Shown piece after piece: positions 48,226 through 56,532 of a stretch of 64,000 bases of DNA; position 1 is the first letter of the stretch, and each line of letters starts with the position of its first letter. The translations under genes and the position numbers were made by a program. Source of the DNA: Roseiarcus sp963835215 (GTDB lineage: Bacteria; Pseudomonadota; Alphaproteobacteria; Rhizobiales; Beijerinckiaceae); NCBI GenBank assembly GCA_963835215.1, contig CAWIES010000004.1, forward strand, positions 744,001 through 808,000. Reading direction: 5' to 3'. Under the pieces are notes generated by a model. It was not told the origin of the DNA. It did not search any database and saw nothing but the letters and a program-made list of their open reading frames with translations.

Positions 48226-49344
48226 ATGAAGAAGCAGTGGTTGACGGGTCTCGTACTCGCGGCCGGTCTCGGCTTCGCTGGCGCGGCGGACGCGCAGGTC
48301 AAGATGGGCGTCGCGGGTCCGATCACCGGCCCGAACGCTTCGTTTGGCGCGCAGCTGACGCAGGGCGTTGGTCAGGCGGCAGAGGACTTCAACAAGACTG
48401 GCGGCATTCTCGGCCAGAAAATCGACGTCGAGCAGGGCGACGATGTCTCCGATCCCAAACAGGGCGTCTCGGTCGCCAACAAATTCGTCGGCGACGGCAT
48501 TAATTTCGTCGTCGGCCACTTCAACTCCGGCGTGACCATCCCGGCTTCCGAGGTCTACGTCGACAACAACGTCCTCTTCATCACCCCCTCGGCGACCAAC
48601 CCGAAGGTCACTGACCGCAAGCTATGGGACGCTTTCCGCACCTGCGGGCGCGACGACCAGCAAGGCAAGCTGTGGGCCGATCTGGCGCTGGGCGAACTCA
48701 AGGACAAGAAGATCGCCATCGTCCACGACAAGACCCCCTATGGCCAGGGTCTGGCCGACGCCGCCAAGGGCTTCATGAACGCGGGCGGAAAGAAGGAAGT
48801 CCTCTACGAAGGCGTCAATGTCGGCGAGAAGGACTATTCGGCGATCGTCTCCAAGATCAAGGCGTCGGGCGCCGACTATCTTATGTGGGGCGGGCTCCAC
48901 ACCGAAGGCGGTCTGATCGTGCGCCAGATGCGCGACCAGGGCCTGACGACGGTCATGATCTCGGGCGACGGCATCACCGACAACGAGTTCGCTTCGATCG
49001 GCGGCCCGGGCGTCGAAGGCACGCTGATGTCGTTCGGCCCCGAGCCGCGCAACAACCCCAACGCCAAGGACGTCGTCGCCGAGTTCAAGGCCAAGGGCTA
49101 CGAGCCGGAAGGCTACACGCTCTATTCCTACGCCGCGATGCAGATCATCAAGCAGGCGGCCGAGAAGGCCAATACGCTCGATCCGCATAAGATCGCCGAC
49201 GTTATGCACTCGGGCATGGCGTTCCACACCGTCATCGGCGACATCGCCTACGACGCCAAGGGCGACCGCACCACCGCCGACTATGTCTGGTACGTCTGGT
49301 CGAAAGACCCGGACGGCAAGATCACCTATCACCAGAAGTCGTGA
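48226..49344 (+). CDS. livJ: branched-chain amino-acid ABC transporter substrate-binding protein
   Basis: Periplasmic binding protein of the Leu/Ile/Val type, 372 residues. Signal peptide of about 24 residues (MKKQWLTGLVLAAGLGFAGA then ADAQ), then VKMGVAGPITGPNASFGAQL, VVGHFNSGVTIPASEVYVDN, FITPSATNPKVTDRKLWDAF, YSAIVSKIKASGADYLMWGG and GYEPEGYTLYSYAAMQIIKQ. The ATG at 48226 follows AAGGGAG at ideal spacing; the GTG at 48217 is inside that site. It follows the liv operon after 170 bases and probably has its own promoter, giving higher expression. Confidence 0.94.
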   Translation: MKKQWLTGLVLAAGLGFAGAADAQVKMGVAGPITGPNASFGAQLTQGVGQAAEDFNKTGGILGQKIDVEQGDDVSDPKQGVSVANKFVGDGINFVVGHFNSGVTIPASEVYVDNNVLFITPSATNPKVTDRKLWDAFRTCGRDDQQGKLWADLALGELKDKKIAIVHDKTPYGQGLADAAKGFMNAGGKKEVLYEGVNVGEKDYSAIVSKIKASGADYLMWGGLHTEGGLIVRQMRDQGLTTVMISGDGITDNEFASIGGPGVEGTLMSFGPEPRNNPNAKDVVAEFKAKGYEPEGYTLYSYAAMQIIKQAAEKANTLDPHKIADVMHSGMAFHTVIGDIAYDAKGDRTTADYVWYVWSKDPDGKITYHQKS

Positions 49345-49383
49345 TCGCAGCGAGCCCGTTCGGGTTCGCGTCTCAAGTCTTGG

Positions 49384-49413
49384 AAGCCCGCCGCAAACGG
49401 CGGGCTTCTTTTC
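49384..49413 (+). terminator. rho-independent terminator of livJ
   Basis: AAGCCCGCCG (49384-49393), loop CAAA, then CGGCGGGCTT (49398-49407) followed by CTTTTC. A perfect ten-base stem with a short T-run, 40 bases after the binding-protein stop. Confidence 0.85.
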
Positions 49414-49464
49414 TTGGACGACAAGGTATTCTTGGACGACAAGGTTTTCTTGGACGACGAGATT
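49411..49464 (+). repeat. tandem repeat, three 18-bp units
   Basis: Three adjoining copies of TTCTTGGACGACAAGGTW: 49411-49428 and 49429-49446 differ only at the last base, and 49447-49464 differs at four positions near its end. It starts in the T-run of the livJ terminator and lies before the next gene. No promoter or reading frame is evident. Confidence 0.85.
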
Positions 49465-49546
49465 TCTCGCAGCCAATTTCATCGGCGCGCATCGTCATCG
49501 GCCGATCCAGACGTCGCGACCGTTCGCCGCCGCTCGGAGCCGTGAG

Positions 49547-50098
49547 ATGAGGATTGCCGCGACTGGGATTGCTCTGTCGCTCCTGAGCGCCGCAGCCGCC
49601 GGACAGGAGGCGACCTTCAAGACCGAAAATTCCGTGGTCGGCGTCGTCGACGGCGAACCTCGCAAGATCACGGTCCAAACAAAATCGCCGACCCAGAATT
49701 ACGTGAAGATCCTCGGTCGCACCCAGACCGACGGCCAGTGCGAAACGATCCATCTGCCGGAGTTCAGCCTGCTGAAACCGGCGCTTCACGGAACGGTCTG
49801 TTATCGCGATGAGCGGCAAGTCATCCGCTTCTCGTCGGATCCGGGTCCCCAGCCCTGCGTCGGCAGCGAGGCCTTGGGGCGCATCGCCTATTTCCGGCCG
49901 AGCGCCGGCTATGTCGGGACCGACGCCTTTCAATATGCGATCGGGCCGAGCCTCGAAGAGGACGGCTTCGCAACCGTCGATGTGACCGTGACCCTGACGC
50001 CCGCTCGTGCGCCTTCGCAGGAGTCCGGCTCGAAACCTGCCGTCCAGGCGACGCAGCGGCCCGGGCCGATGGCGAGCTGCGCTGAACTGACGATGTAG
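49547..50098 (+). CDS. secreted protein with a bacterial Ig/cadherin-like domain
   Basis: A 183-residue exported protein with a short signal peptide (about 19 residues, ending AAAAGQ). The C-terminal half contains YFRPSAGYVGTDAFQYAIGP and GFATVDVTVTLTP, which is the F-x-P-x-x-G-Y-x-G-x-D-x-F pattern of tandem-95/cadherin-like domains; here there is only one. Three cysteines occur before it (QCETI, VCYRDE, PCVGSE). The tail is Pro/Ser/Gln rich. It starts at the ATG at 49547 with a GAG run just upstream. Function unknown. Confidence 0.7.
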   Translation: MRIAATGIALSLLSAAAAGQEATFKTENSVVGVVDGEPRKITVQTKSPTQNYVKILGRTQTDGQCETIHLPEFSLLKPALHGTVCYRDERQVIRFSSDPGPQPCVGSEALGRIAYFRPSAGYVGTDAFQYAIGPSLEEDGFATVDVTVTLTPARAPSQESGSKPAVQATQRPGPMASCAELTM

Positions 50099-50137
50099 TC
50101 TCGCCCGAGCCTTGGCGGCGCCTGGAAGACCGGGGCG

Positions 50138-50875
50138 CTATCCAAGCCGCCCGAGCGCGGGAAACGTCTCGATCAACCAGAAGGCGACGCTCTGCAGGCC
50201 GCCGGTGAGAAACATCACGCCGGTCACCACCAGCAGCGCGCCCACCGCCTTCTCCAGCCGCGCGAACTGTTGGCGGAAGCCGCGCGCAAAGCCGAGGAAC
50301 CGCTCCATCGCCAGCGCGGCGACGACGAACGGGACGCCGAGGCCGAACGCATAGGCGGCGAGCAACAGCGCCCCCTGCCCGACCGTCTCCTGCGTGCCGG
50401 CCACCGCGAGGATCGCCGCCAGGATCGGGCCGATGCAAGGCGTCCACCCGAACGCGAACGCGACGCCCATCAAATACGCGCTCCACAGGCCCGGCGGCTT
50501 GGCGATCTCGACCCGCTTCTCGCGCAGCATGAGATCAAAGCGGAACAGGCCGAGAAAATGCGCGCCCATGACGATGATGCCGATCCCGGCGACGATCGAC
50601 AGGACGTGGCTCCATTGGCGCAGCAACGTGCCCACGACCGAAGCGGTGGCGCCCAGCGCGACGAAAACGGTCGAAAACCCGGCGACGAACAGCAACGAGG
50701 CGATGACGATGTTGCGCCGCGCCCGCCCCTCGCCCGGCTCGGAGAGCGCTTCGACCGAGGCGCCGGCGAGGTAGCAGAGATAGGGCGGCGCGAGCGGCAG
50801 CACGCAGGGGCTGAGGAAGGAGATGAGGCCAGCGCCGACGGCGGCCGGCAGCGAGATGTCCGTCATACCCTCCAC
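50138..50875 (-). CDS. ccdA: CcdA/DsbD-family thiol-disulfide transporter (cytochrome c biogenesis)
   Basis: A 245-residue membrane protein with six hydrophobic segments. The two redox cysteines are in ISFLSPCVLPLAPPYLCYL (helix 1) and AFGWTPCIGPILAAIL (helix 4), the CcdA pattern; the protein carries electrons from cytoplasmic thioredoxin to the periplasm for cytochrome c maturation or related thiol reduction. The start is GTG at 50875 or, more likely by homology, the ATG at 50866. No periplasmic thioredoxin gene is adjacent. Confidence 0.9.
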   Translation of the reverse strand: MEGMTDISLPAAVGAGLISFLSPCVLPLAPPYLCYLAGASVEALSEPGEGRARRNIVIASLLFVAGFSTVFVALGATASVVGTLLRQWSHVLSIVAGIGIIVMGAHFLGLFRFDLMLREKRVEIAKPPGLWSAYLMGVAFAFGWTPCIGPILAAILAVAGTQETVGQGALLLAAYAFGLGVPFVVAALAMERFLGFARGFRQQFARLEKAVGALLVVTGVMFLTGGLQSVAFWLIETFPALGRLG

Positions 50876-50993
50876 ATGGCGTCGCCCGCGCCGTCAGGCA
50901 AGTCACATCTGCTTCGACGGCGACCGTTCCTCGCCCCAAGCCATTTCCCGCCCCCGCGCGCCTTGCTAGACTGCTCCAAAATGGGAGGGCTGA

Positions 50994-51503
50994 ATGATTG
51001 ATCGCCGCCGCGCCATGCACATTGCCTTGATCGCCCTCTCGGGCGCCCTATTGGCGCCGTCGCTGGCGCACGCCGATCAGGGCGTTGAACGCTTCTACCC
51101 GCTGTTCATCGACCTCGATGGCTGGGAGGGGGAAAAGCCGCACGGCACGGCGATGGCGATGCTCGGCCACAGCATGACCACCGCGGCGCGCATCTACGAA
51201 CACAGCCCGGCCCACCTCGTCGTATCGGTCATCATTGGCCCGGCCGCAGTCGGTGCGCTGGCGGCGGTCAAGACCGGGATAAATGTCGACACCGCTGCGG
51301 GACACGTGATCACGGGGCCCATCAACGGCATGCCGGCGTCCCGCACTTACAAAAGCGCGCAGAAGGCGGGCGCGATTGTCATCGGCCTCAGCGACAGCGC
51401 CGTGCTCAGCTTCGCCTACTCCGGCCTCAGCGAAGACGACGCCATGGCGCTGGCGCAGAAATTCGACTGGAAGGCGATCCAAGCGGCGACGCAGGCGAAA
51501 TAG
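50994..51503 (+). CDS. secreted hypothetical protein
   Basis: A 169-residue protein with a signal peptide of about 27 residues (hydrophobic HIALIALSGALLAPSLA, cleavage after AHA). The mature chain includes FYPLFIDLDGWEGEKPHGTA, YEHSPAHLVVSVIIGPAAVG and MALAQKFDWKAIQAATQAK; no cysteines are seen. It might be a periplasmic stress or binding protein, but I recognise no family. GGGAGG precedes the ATG. Divergent from ccdA. Confidence 0.7.
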   Translation: MIDRRRAMHIALIALSGALLAPSLAHADQGVERFYPLFIDLDGWEGEKPHGTAMAMLGHSMTTAARIYEHSPAHLVVSVIIGPAAVGALAAVKTGINVDTAAGHVITGPINGMPASRTYKSAQKAGAIVIGLSDSAVLSFAYSGLSEDDAMALAQKFDWKAIQAATQAK

Positions 51504-51627
51504 CGCAAAGCGAGGCGCCGCCCGGACGATTTCGCGCTGCCCCCGCCGTGCGGTCAGCGGGGCGCGATTGTCGTATAGTGCCCGCCAACGCCGCGCGCCG
51601 CGCGGCGCCGTCACCCGGGAGGCCCCG

Positions 51628-53326
51628 ATGCCGCAGCCAGACGCGCCCGGCGAGGACGCAGCGCGCGCCGGTCTCGATCCCTGCGGCGCGGCGACCCACG
51701 AGGTCTTCAACCAGCCGACCGAGCTCGTCGATTTCAATTTCTTCACCGGCGACGCGGCGCTGAAGGACGGATCGGCGCGCGAGGGCGCCGGCTGGGCGGA
51801 GAACGAACTGGCGAGCCTCGGCGCCCGGCTCGGATCGGCCGAGACGCTGGAACTGGGCGCGCTCGCCAATCGCAACCTGCCCGAGCTCGACACTCACGAC
51901 CGCTACGGCCACCGGGTCGACCTCATTCGCTACCATCCCGCCTATCACCAGTTGATGCGCGGCGCGATCGAACTCGGGCTGCATTCGTCGCCGTGGTCCG
52001 ATCCGCGCCCCGGCGCCCATGTCGCGCGCGCCGCGCGCTATTACATGCAGACGCAGGTCGAGGCGGGCCACGGCTGCCCGATCACCATGACTTTCGCCGC
52101 CACGCCCTGCATCGCCAAGGAGCCGGCGCTGGCACGCCAATGGCTGCCGAAAATCCACGCCCGCGCCTACGATCCGCGCAACGTGCCCGCGAGCGAGAAG
52201 GCCGGACTGACGATCGGCATGGCGATGACCGAAAAACAGGGCGGCTCGGATGTGCGCGCCAACACGACGCGCGCCTTTCCGGTCGGCCGCGACGCGATGG
52301 GTGAGGCTTACGAACTCGTCGGCCACAAGTTCTTCGTCTCGGCGCCGATGTGCGACGCCTTTCTGACGCTCGCTCAGGCGCCCGGCGGCCTGACCTGTTT
52401 TCTCGCCCCGCGCTGGCGCCCCGACGGCGTCAAGAACCCGATTGAGATCGTGCGGCTCAAGCGCAAGATGGGCAATGTCTCCAACGCCTCGAGCGAGACC
52501 GAATGGCGCGGCGCGCTCGGCTGGCGGGTCGGCGCGGAGGGGCGCGGCGTCGCGACGATCCTCGAAATGGTGGCGGCGACGCGCTTCGACTGCATGATCG
52601 GCTCCTCGGCCGGCATGCGCATGGCGGCGGCGCAGGCGCTCGACCATTGCCGCCAGCGCAAGGCGTTCGGCGCTTTTCTGATCGAACAGCCGGCGATGCA
52701 GGCGGTGCTCGCCGATCTCGCGCTCGAAGCCGAAGCCTCGCTCGCGCTGACCTTGCGCATCGCCCGCGCGCTCGACGCTCGCGCAGCCGAGCCCAAGCGA
52801 GGACGCGCTCGCCCGCATCGGCGCGCCGCTCGGCAAATATTGGATCTGCAAGCGCACGCCCGCCCACGCCTACGAGGCGATGGAGTGCCTCGGCGGCTCA
52901 GGCGCGATGGAGGATTCGCCGATGCCGCGCCTCTATCGCGAGGCGCCGATCAACGCGATCTGGGAGGGCAGCGGCAACGTGCAATGTCTCGACGTCCTGC
53001 GCGCGATCTCGCGCGCGCCCCAAACGCTCGAGGCCTATTTCGCGGAGGTCGAGACGGCGCGCGGCGCGCATTCCGCGCTCGACGCCCACGTCGCGGCGCT
53101 GAAGGGCGACTTACGCGATCTTGCCGATTTCGAGCATCGCGCCCGCGATCTCTGCGACCGCCTGGCGCTCGCCCTGCTGGCAAGCGCAATGGTCAAGGGC
53201 GCCCCCGCCGCCAACGCCGACGCCTTCTGCCGCTCGCGGCTGGAAGGGCGCGGCCAACGCAACTGGGGCGCGCTGCCGCGAGGGCTCGATCTGGCGGCGA
53301 TCGTCAAGCGAGCGGCGCCGCGCTAG
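51628..53326 (+). pseudogene. aidB: AidB-type acyl-CoA dehydrogenase family protein with a +1 frame change
   Basis: The frame from the ATG at 51628 (GGGAGG upstream) matches AidB, the alkylation-response flavoprotein, over its length: FNQPTELVDFNFFTGDAALK, SREGAGW-type segment, PITMTFAATPCIAKEPALAR, GMAMTEKQGGSDVRANTTRA and KMGNVSNASSETEW. Around 52791-52797 (GCCCAAGCGAG) the frame changes: the other frame gives YWICKRTPAHAYEAMECLGG and NAIWEGSGNVQCLDVLRAIS, the catalytic-Glu region, and ends at 53326. Dropping one A restores EPSEDALARIGA and 565 residues. AidB binds DNA and FAD and is part of the Ada response in E. coli; whether it is so regulated here is unknown. Confidence 0.85.
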
Positions 53327-53337
53327 TCGATGTCCCC

Positions 53338-54492
53338 CTATCTGGGCTGCGGCCCGACATAGACCGCCCGCGGGCGGATCAGCCGGCCTTGGCGGCGCTG
53401 CTCCAGCGCGTGGGCGATCCAGCCGACCGTGCGACCGACGGCGAAGAGCGCGAAGGCGGCGCCGCGCGGCAGCCCCAAGTTGCGGCGTGTCGCGACCAAA
53501 GCAAAATCGAGCGACGGCCGACGCCCGGTCAATCGTTCCACCACCGCCGCAAGCGCCATCGCCTGCGGCGCGCCGGCAAGCAGGGCCGCGGCGCGCGGAT
53601 CGCCCCCAGGATAGAGCGGATGGCCGAAGCCCGGCAGATCCTCGCCGGCGGCGAGACGGCGGCGAAGAGCCGCCTCGGCGCCGCCCTCGGCTTCGACGAC
53701 ATCGAACAGGGCTTCGACCCGTTCGGTCATGCCGCCATGAAGCGGCCCCGACAGCGCCGCGAGGCCGGCGACGACCGCGGCGTGCAGGCTGGCGCCGGTA
53801 GAGGCGACGCAGCGCACGGTGAAGGTCGAAGCGTTGAGCTCGTGATCGGCGCTGAGAACGAGGGCCTTGCGAACGCGCTCGGCGCCGACGCCGTCGAGGC
53901 CCCAGGCGGCTGCGCATTGACGATGGATCGGCGCCGCGCCATCCGCCGCGCCCGCAGCCGCGCTCGCCATGCGCCGGACGAGGGCGCCGCAACCGGCGGC
54001 AAGCCGAGCGGGATCAGCGACCCAGGCCGCGGTCGCGTCGCCGTCGCCTTGAGCGGCGAAGCGCGCGAGCAGAGCTTGCGCGTCTTCCCCGGACGGCGCC
54101 GGCGCGCCACCGAAAGCCGCCGCCGAGGGATCAAACGCCGCGCCGGGCGGCAATTCCCACAACAGCGCGGCGATGTCCTCGAGTTCGGCGTCTTCGGCCA
54201 GCTTCACCGCGTCGAGGCCGCGATAGTGTAGCTGGCCGTCGCGGATGAGCGTGATCGCCAATTCCATCACTGGCGCACCGAAATCGAGCGCCGCCTTGGC
54301 GACTTCCTTCGGTCGCCGTCCGCGCCGCCGCACCGCCGCCAGGCGCTCGACCGCCTCGGCCGCGTAGCGCCGCTCGCGCGGATCGTCGGCCGCATAGGCG
54401 CTGAGAAGCCCGCGGCTGACATAGGCGTAAAGCGTCGCGCGCGACACGCCGAGCCGCGCCGCCGCCTCCGCCGCCGTCAGATACCCCGCCAC
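53338..54492 (-). CDS. citrate synthase family protein with an N-terminal helix-turn-helix domain
   Basis: A 384-residue fusion. Residues 1-60 form a MerR-like DNA-binding domain (LTAAEAAARLGVSRATLYAY, ERRYAAEAVERLAAVRRRG). The rest is a small-type citrate synthase: ADHELNASTFTVRCVASTGA, catalytic-His region LSGPLHGGMTERVEAL, second His and substrate site LPGFGHPLYPGGDPRAAALL, the catalytic Asp in RPSLDFALVA and the Arg-bearing FAVGRTVGWIAHALEQRRQG. All key residues appear present, so it may be an active citrate or methylcitrate synthase that also binds DNA, or a sensor. It is divergent from a CoA-transferase gene. Confidence 0.9.
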   Translation of the reverse strand: MAGYLTAAEAAARLGVSRATLYAYVSRGLLSAYAADDPRERRYAAEAVERLAAVRRRGRRPKEVAKAALDFGAPVMELAITLIRDGQLHYRGLDAVKLAEDAELEDIAALLWELPPGAAFDPSAAAFGGAPAPSGEDAQALLARFAAQGDGDATAAWVADPARLAAGCGALVRRMASAAAGAADGAAPIHRQCAAAWGLDGVGAERVRKALVLSADHELNASTFTVRCVASTGASLHAAVVAGLAALSGPLHGGMTERVEALFDVVEAEGGAEAALRRRLAAGEDLPGFGHPLYPGGDPRAAALLAGAPQAMALAAVVERLTGRRPSLDFALVATRRNLGLPRGAAFALFAVGRTVGWIAHALEQRRQGRLIRPRAVYVGPQPR

Positions 54493-54512
54493 CGCAGCCC
54501 CCGTTGCGAAGA

Positions 54513-54529
54513 TTGATTTATATAATCAA
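54513..54529. promoter_or_regulatory. candidate operator TTGATT-N5-AATCAA
   Basis: TTGATT (54513-54518) and AATCAA (54524-54529) form a perfect dyad around TATAT. It is the only AT-rich patch between the divergent HTH-citrate synthase and CoA-transferase genes, 21 bases before the former and 77 before the latter. The dyad and its place suit a dimeric MerR-like regulator; the spacing fits a self-regulated divergent promoter. Confidence 0.5.
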
Positions 54530-54606
54530 GATTGACGATTTTCGGCAAACCGCCTTCCCTCACCGCACGGCCCTTGTCGCCGGTCATGACGAGAGGAGGG
54601 AAATTC

Positions 54607-56001
54607 ATGTCCGTAGCCCCGACCGATGGCGCCAATTCCGTCCCCGCGTCGCGCTTCCTCGCCGACGCCTGGAGGGCGGTCGGCGGGGCCGACGCGTGGC
54701 TCGAGCGCATCGCCATCGCCGGCGAAGGCGACCTACCCTCCGCCTTCGCCGTGAGCGATCTCGCCGCCGCCTCGATCGGCGCGGCGGCCTTGGCGGTCGC
54801 CGAACGCGCTGCGTCCAGCGCGTCGCGCCCTCCCCGTGTCGTCGTCGAACGCCGTCTTGCTTCACTGTGGTTCGGATTCTCCATCGCCCCCCAAGGCTGG
54901 GCGCCGCCGCCGCCCTGGGATCCAATCGCCGGCGACTATCGAGCCGACGACGGCTGGATCCGGCTGCACACCAATGCGCCGCGCCACCGCGTCGCGGCGC
55001 TCGCCGTTCTCGGCTGCGCCGGCGAACGCGAGGCGGTCGCCGCCGCTGTCGCCCGCTGGCGCGCCGACGATCTGGAGGCGATGATCGTCGCGCGCGGCGG
55101 GTGCGCCGCCGTCATGCGTTCCCCTGAAGCCTGGGCCGCACATCCGCAGGGTCGCGCCGTCGCCGCCGAACCGCTCGTCATGCGCGCAACGCGCGAGGCC
55201 GGCGGCGTGGAAAGCCGGTCCGTTGATCCAGCTCGACCGCTCTCGGGCGTGCGCGTGCTCGACCTCACCCGCATCCTCGCCGGGCCGACGGCAACCCGTT
55301 TCCTTGCCGCCTTCGGCGCCGATGTACTGCGACTCGATCCGCCCGATTGGGACGAGCCGAGCCTCGCCCCGGAAGTGACGCTCGGCAAACGTTGCGCGCG
55401 TCTCGACCTGCGCGAGGCGGCCGGCCGCGCGCGCTTCCTGGCCCTGCTCGGGGATGCGGACGTGATCGTCCACGGCTACCGTCCCGGCGCGCTCGACGCG
55501 CTCGGGCTCGGCGAAGAGACGCGCCGGCGCGCTCGCCCGGGCCTCGTCGATGTCGCGCTCGACGCCTATGGCTGGAGCGGTCCCTGGGCGGAGCGGCGCG
55601 GCTTCGACAGCCTGGTGCAGATGAGCGTCGGCGTCGCCGAGTCGGGCATGCGTCGCTTCGGCAAGGACAAGCCAACGCCGCTGCCAGTTCAGGCGCTCGA
55701 CCACGCCGCCGGCTATCTTATCGCCGCCGCCGCCGTGCGCGCCCTGACCGAACGCGCCGCGACCGGCGCCGGCTCGACGAGCCGGCTGTCGCTGGCGCGC
55801 GTCGCGGCGCTGCTGGCGAGCGAACCGGCCGCGTCGGGCGCGCCGCTCGCGGGGGCGGGCGCGGCCGACTACGCGCCCGAGGTCGAGACGACCGCCTGGG
55901 GCCCGGCGCACCGCCTGAAGCCGCCGGCGATCGTCGACGGCGCGCCGATGACCTGGGATCGCCCCGCCTGCGCGCTCGGCTCCTCGCCGGCGGAATGGTG
56001 A
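54607..56001 (+). CDS. CaiB/BaiF family CoA-transferase
   Basis: A 464-residue protein. The class III CoA-transferase core is in the second half: SGVRVLDLTRILAGPTATRF at about residue 215, AFGADVLRLDPPDWDEPSLA, VDVALDAYGWSGPWAERRGF with the likely catalytic Asp, and MRRFGKDKPTPLPVQALDHA. The first half is a partial, diverged repeat of the same fold, as in some family members. GGAGGG precedes the ATG at 54607. The acyl-CoA is unknown. Divergent from the HTH-citrate synthase gene, which suggests a common pathway of CoA esters. Confidence 0.88.
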   Translation: MSVAPTDGANSVPASRFLADAWRAVGGADAWLERIAIAGEGDLPSAFAVSDLAAASIGAAALAVAERAASSASRPPRVVVERRLASLWFGFSIAPQGWAPPPPWDPIAGDYRADDGWIRLHTNAPRHRVAALAVLGCAGEREAVAAAVARWRADDLEAMIVARGGCAAVMRSPEAWAAHPQGRAVAAEPLVMRATREAGGVESRSVDPARPLSGVRVLDLTRILAGPTATRFLAAFGADVLRLDPPDWDEPSLAPEVTLGKRCARLDLREAAGRARFLALLGDADVIVHGYRPGALDALGLGEETRRRARPGLVDVALDAYGWSGPWAERRGFDSLVQMSVGVAESGMRRFGKDKPTPLPVQALDHAAGYLIAAAAVRALTERAATGAGSTSRLSLARVAALLASEPAASGAPLAGAGAADYAPEVETTAWGPAHRLKPPAIVDGAPMTWDRPACALGSSPAEW

Positions 56002-56011
56002 GGGCGCTCGA

Positions 56012-56046
56012 CTTGGCTTGGCTTGGCTTGGCTTAGCTTGGCTTGG
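56012..56046 (+). repeat. pentanucleotide tandem repeat (CTTGG)7
   Basis: Seven adjoining CTTGG units, the fifth changed to CTTAG (56032-56036), starting ten bases after the CoA-transferase stop codon. Simple repeats of this kind are prone to slippage; this one is not inside a gene. Confidence 0.9.
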
Positions 56047-56138
56047 CGCCGCTCCAGCCGGGTCGTCGCGCGGGGCGTTAGCAGCGAGGCGGTCGTCGTC
56101 GCGCCGCCAACACAACGGAAAATGGCGCGCCGAACGGG

Positions 56139-56351
56139 TCACTGGCCTTGCGCGTCGCCCTTCATTGCCATGGCCAGCCCGCCGAGGCCGCTGACGGCGC
56201 CACAGGCGATTAAAAAATACTGCAGCGCCAGCAAAGTTGCCGGAGGCGCCTCGGTCGCGCTGGTAATGTCGTAAACTTGCCAGACAACCACTCCGGCGCC
56301 CAAGGCGGCGGTCAGACCCCAGTTCGGCTTTCGCGATTTTGGTTGGCTCAT
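56139..56351 (-). CDS. small two-helix membrane protein
   Basis: A 70-residue protein starting MSQPKSRKPNWGLTAALGAG, with two hydrophobic helices (about residues 12-27 and 40-62; LLALQYFLIACGAVSGLGGL) and a short charged tail. GGAG lies about seven bases before the ATG at 56351. No family is recognised. Base composition and codon use look like those of its neighbours. Confidence 0.6.
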   Translation of the reverse strand: MSQPKSRKPNWGLTAALGAGVVVWQVYDITSATEAPPATLLALQYFLIACGAVSGLGGLAMAMKGDAQGQ

Positions 56352-56532
56352 CCCTGGTCTCCGCTTTCGCATGCGGATTACGGGACGCCGAGCCGGTGGG
56401 CGACCAGACCGATAATATGCTAAGTGGCGTTCGCTTCGCCCATCTCCCGGCTGCTTGCGGCATTCCGGGATTTGGGCGCGGGGCGCTTTGGAAGCCGTCG
56501 GGAATGCGGACACCGGAGCCGGTCGGGGACTG

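Noticed and set aside
49411..49464. CRISPR-like repeat
   Set aside because: Units are directly adjoining without spacers and no cas genes are near.
51376..54231. A 951-residue open frame on the plus strand
   Set aside because: Only 51628 to about 52795 matches a family (AidB); the rest runs across the remaining aidB frame and antisense to the citrate synthase gene, as often happens in high-GC DNA.
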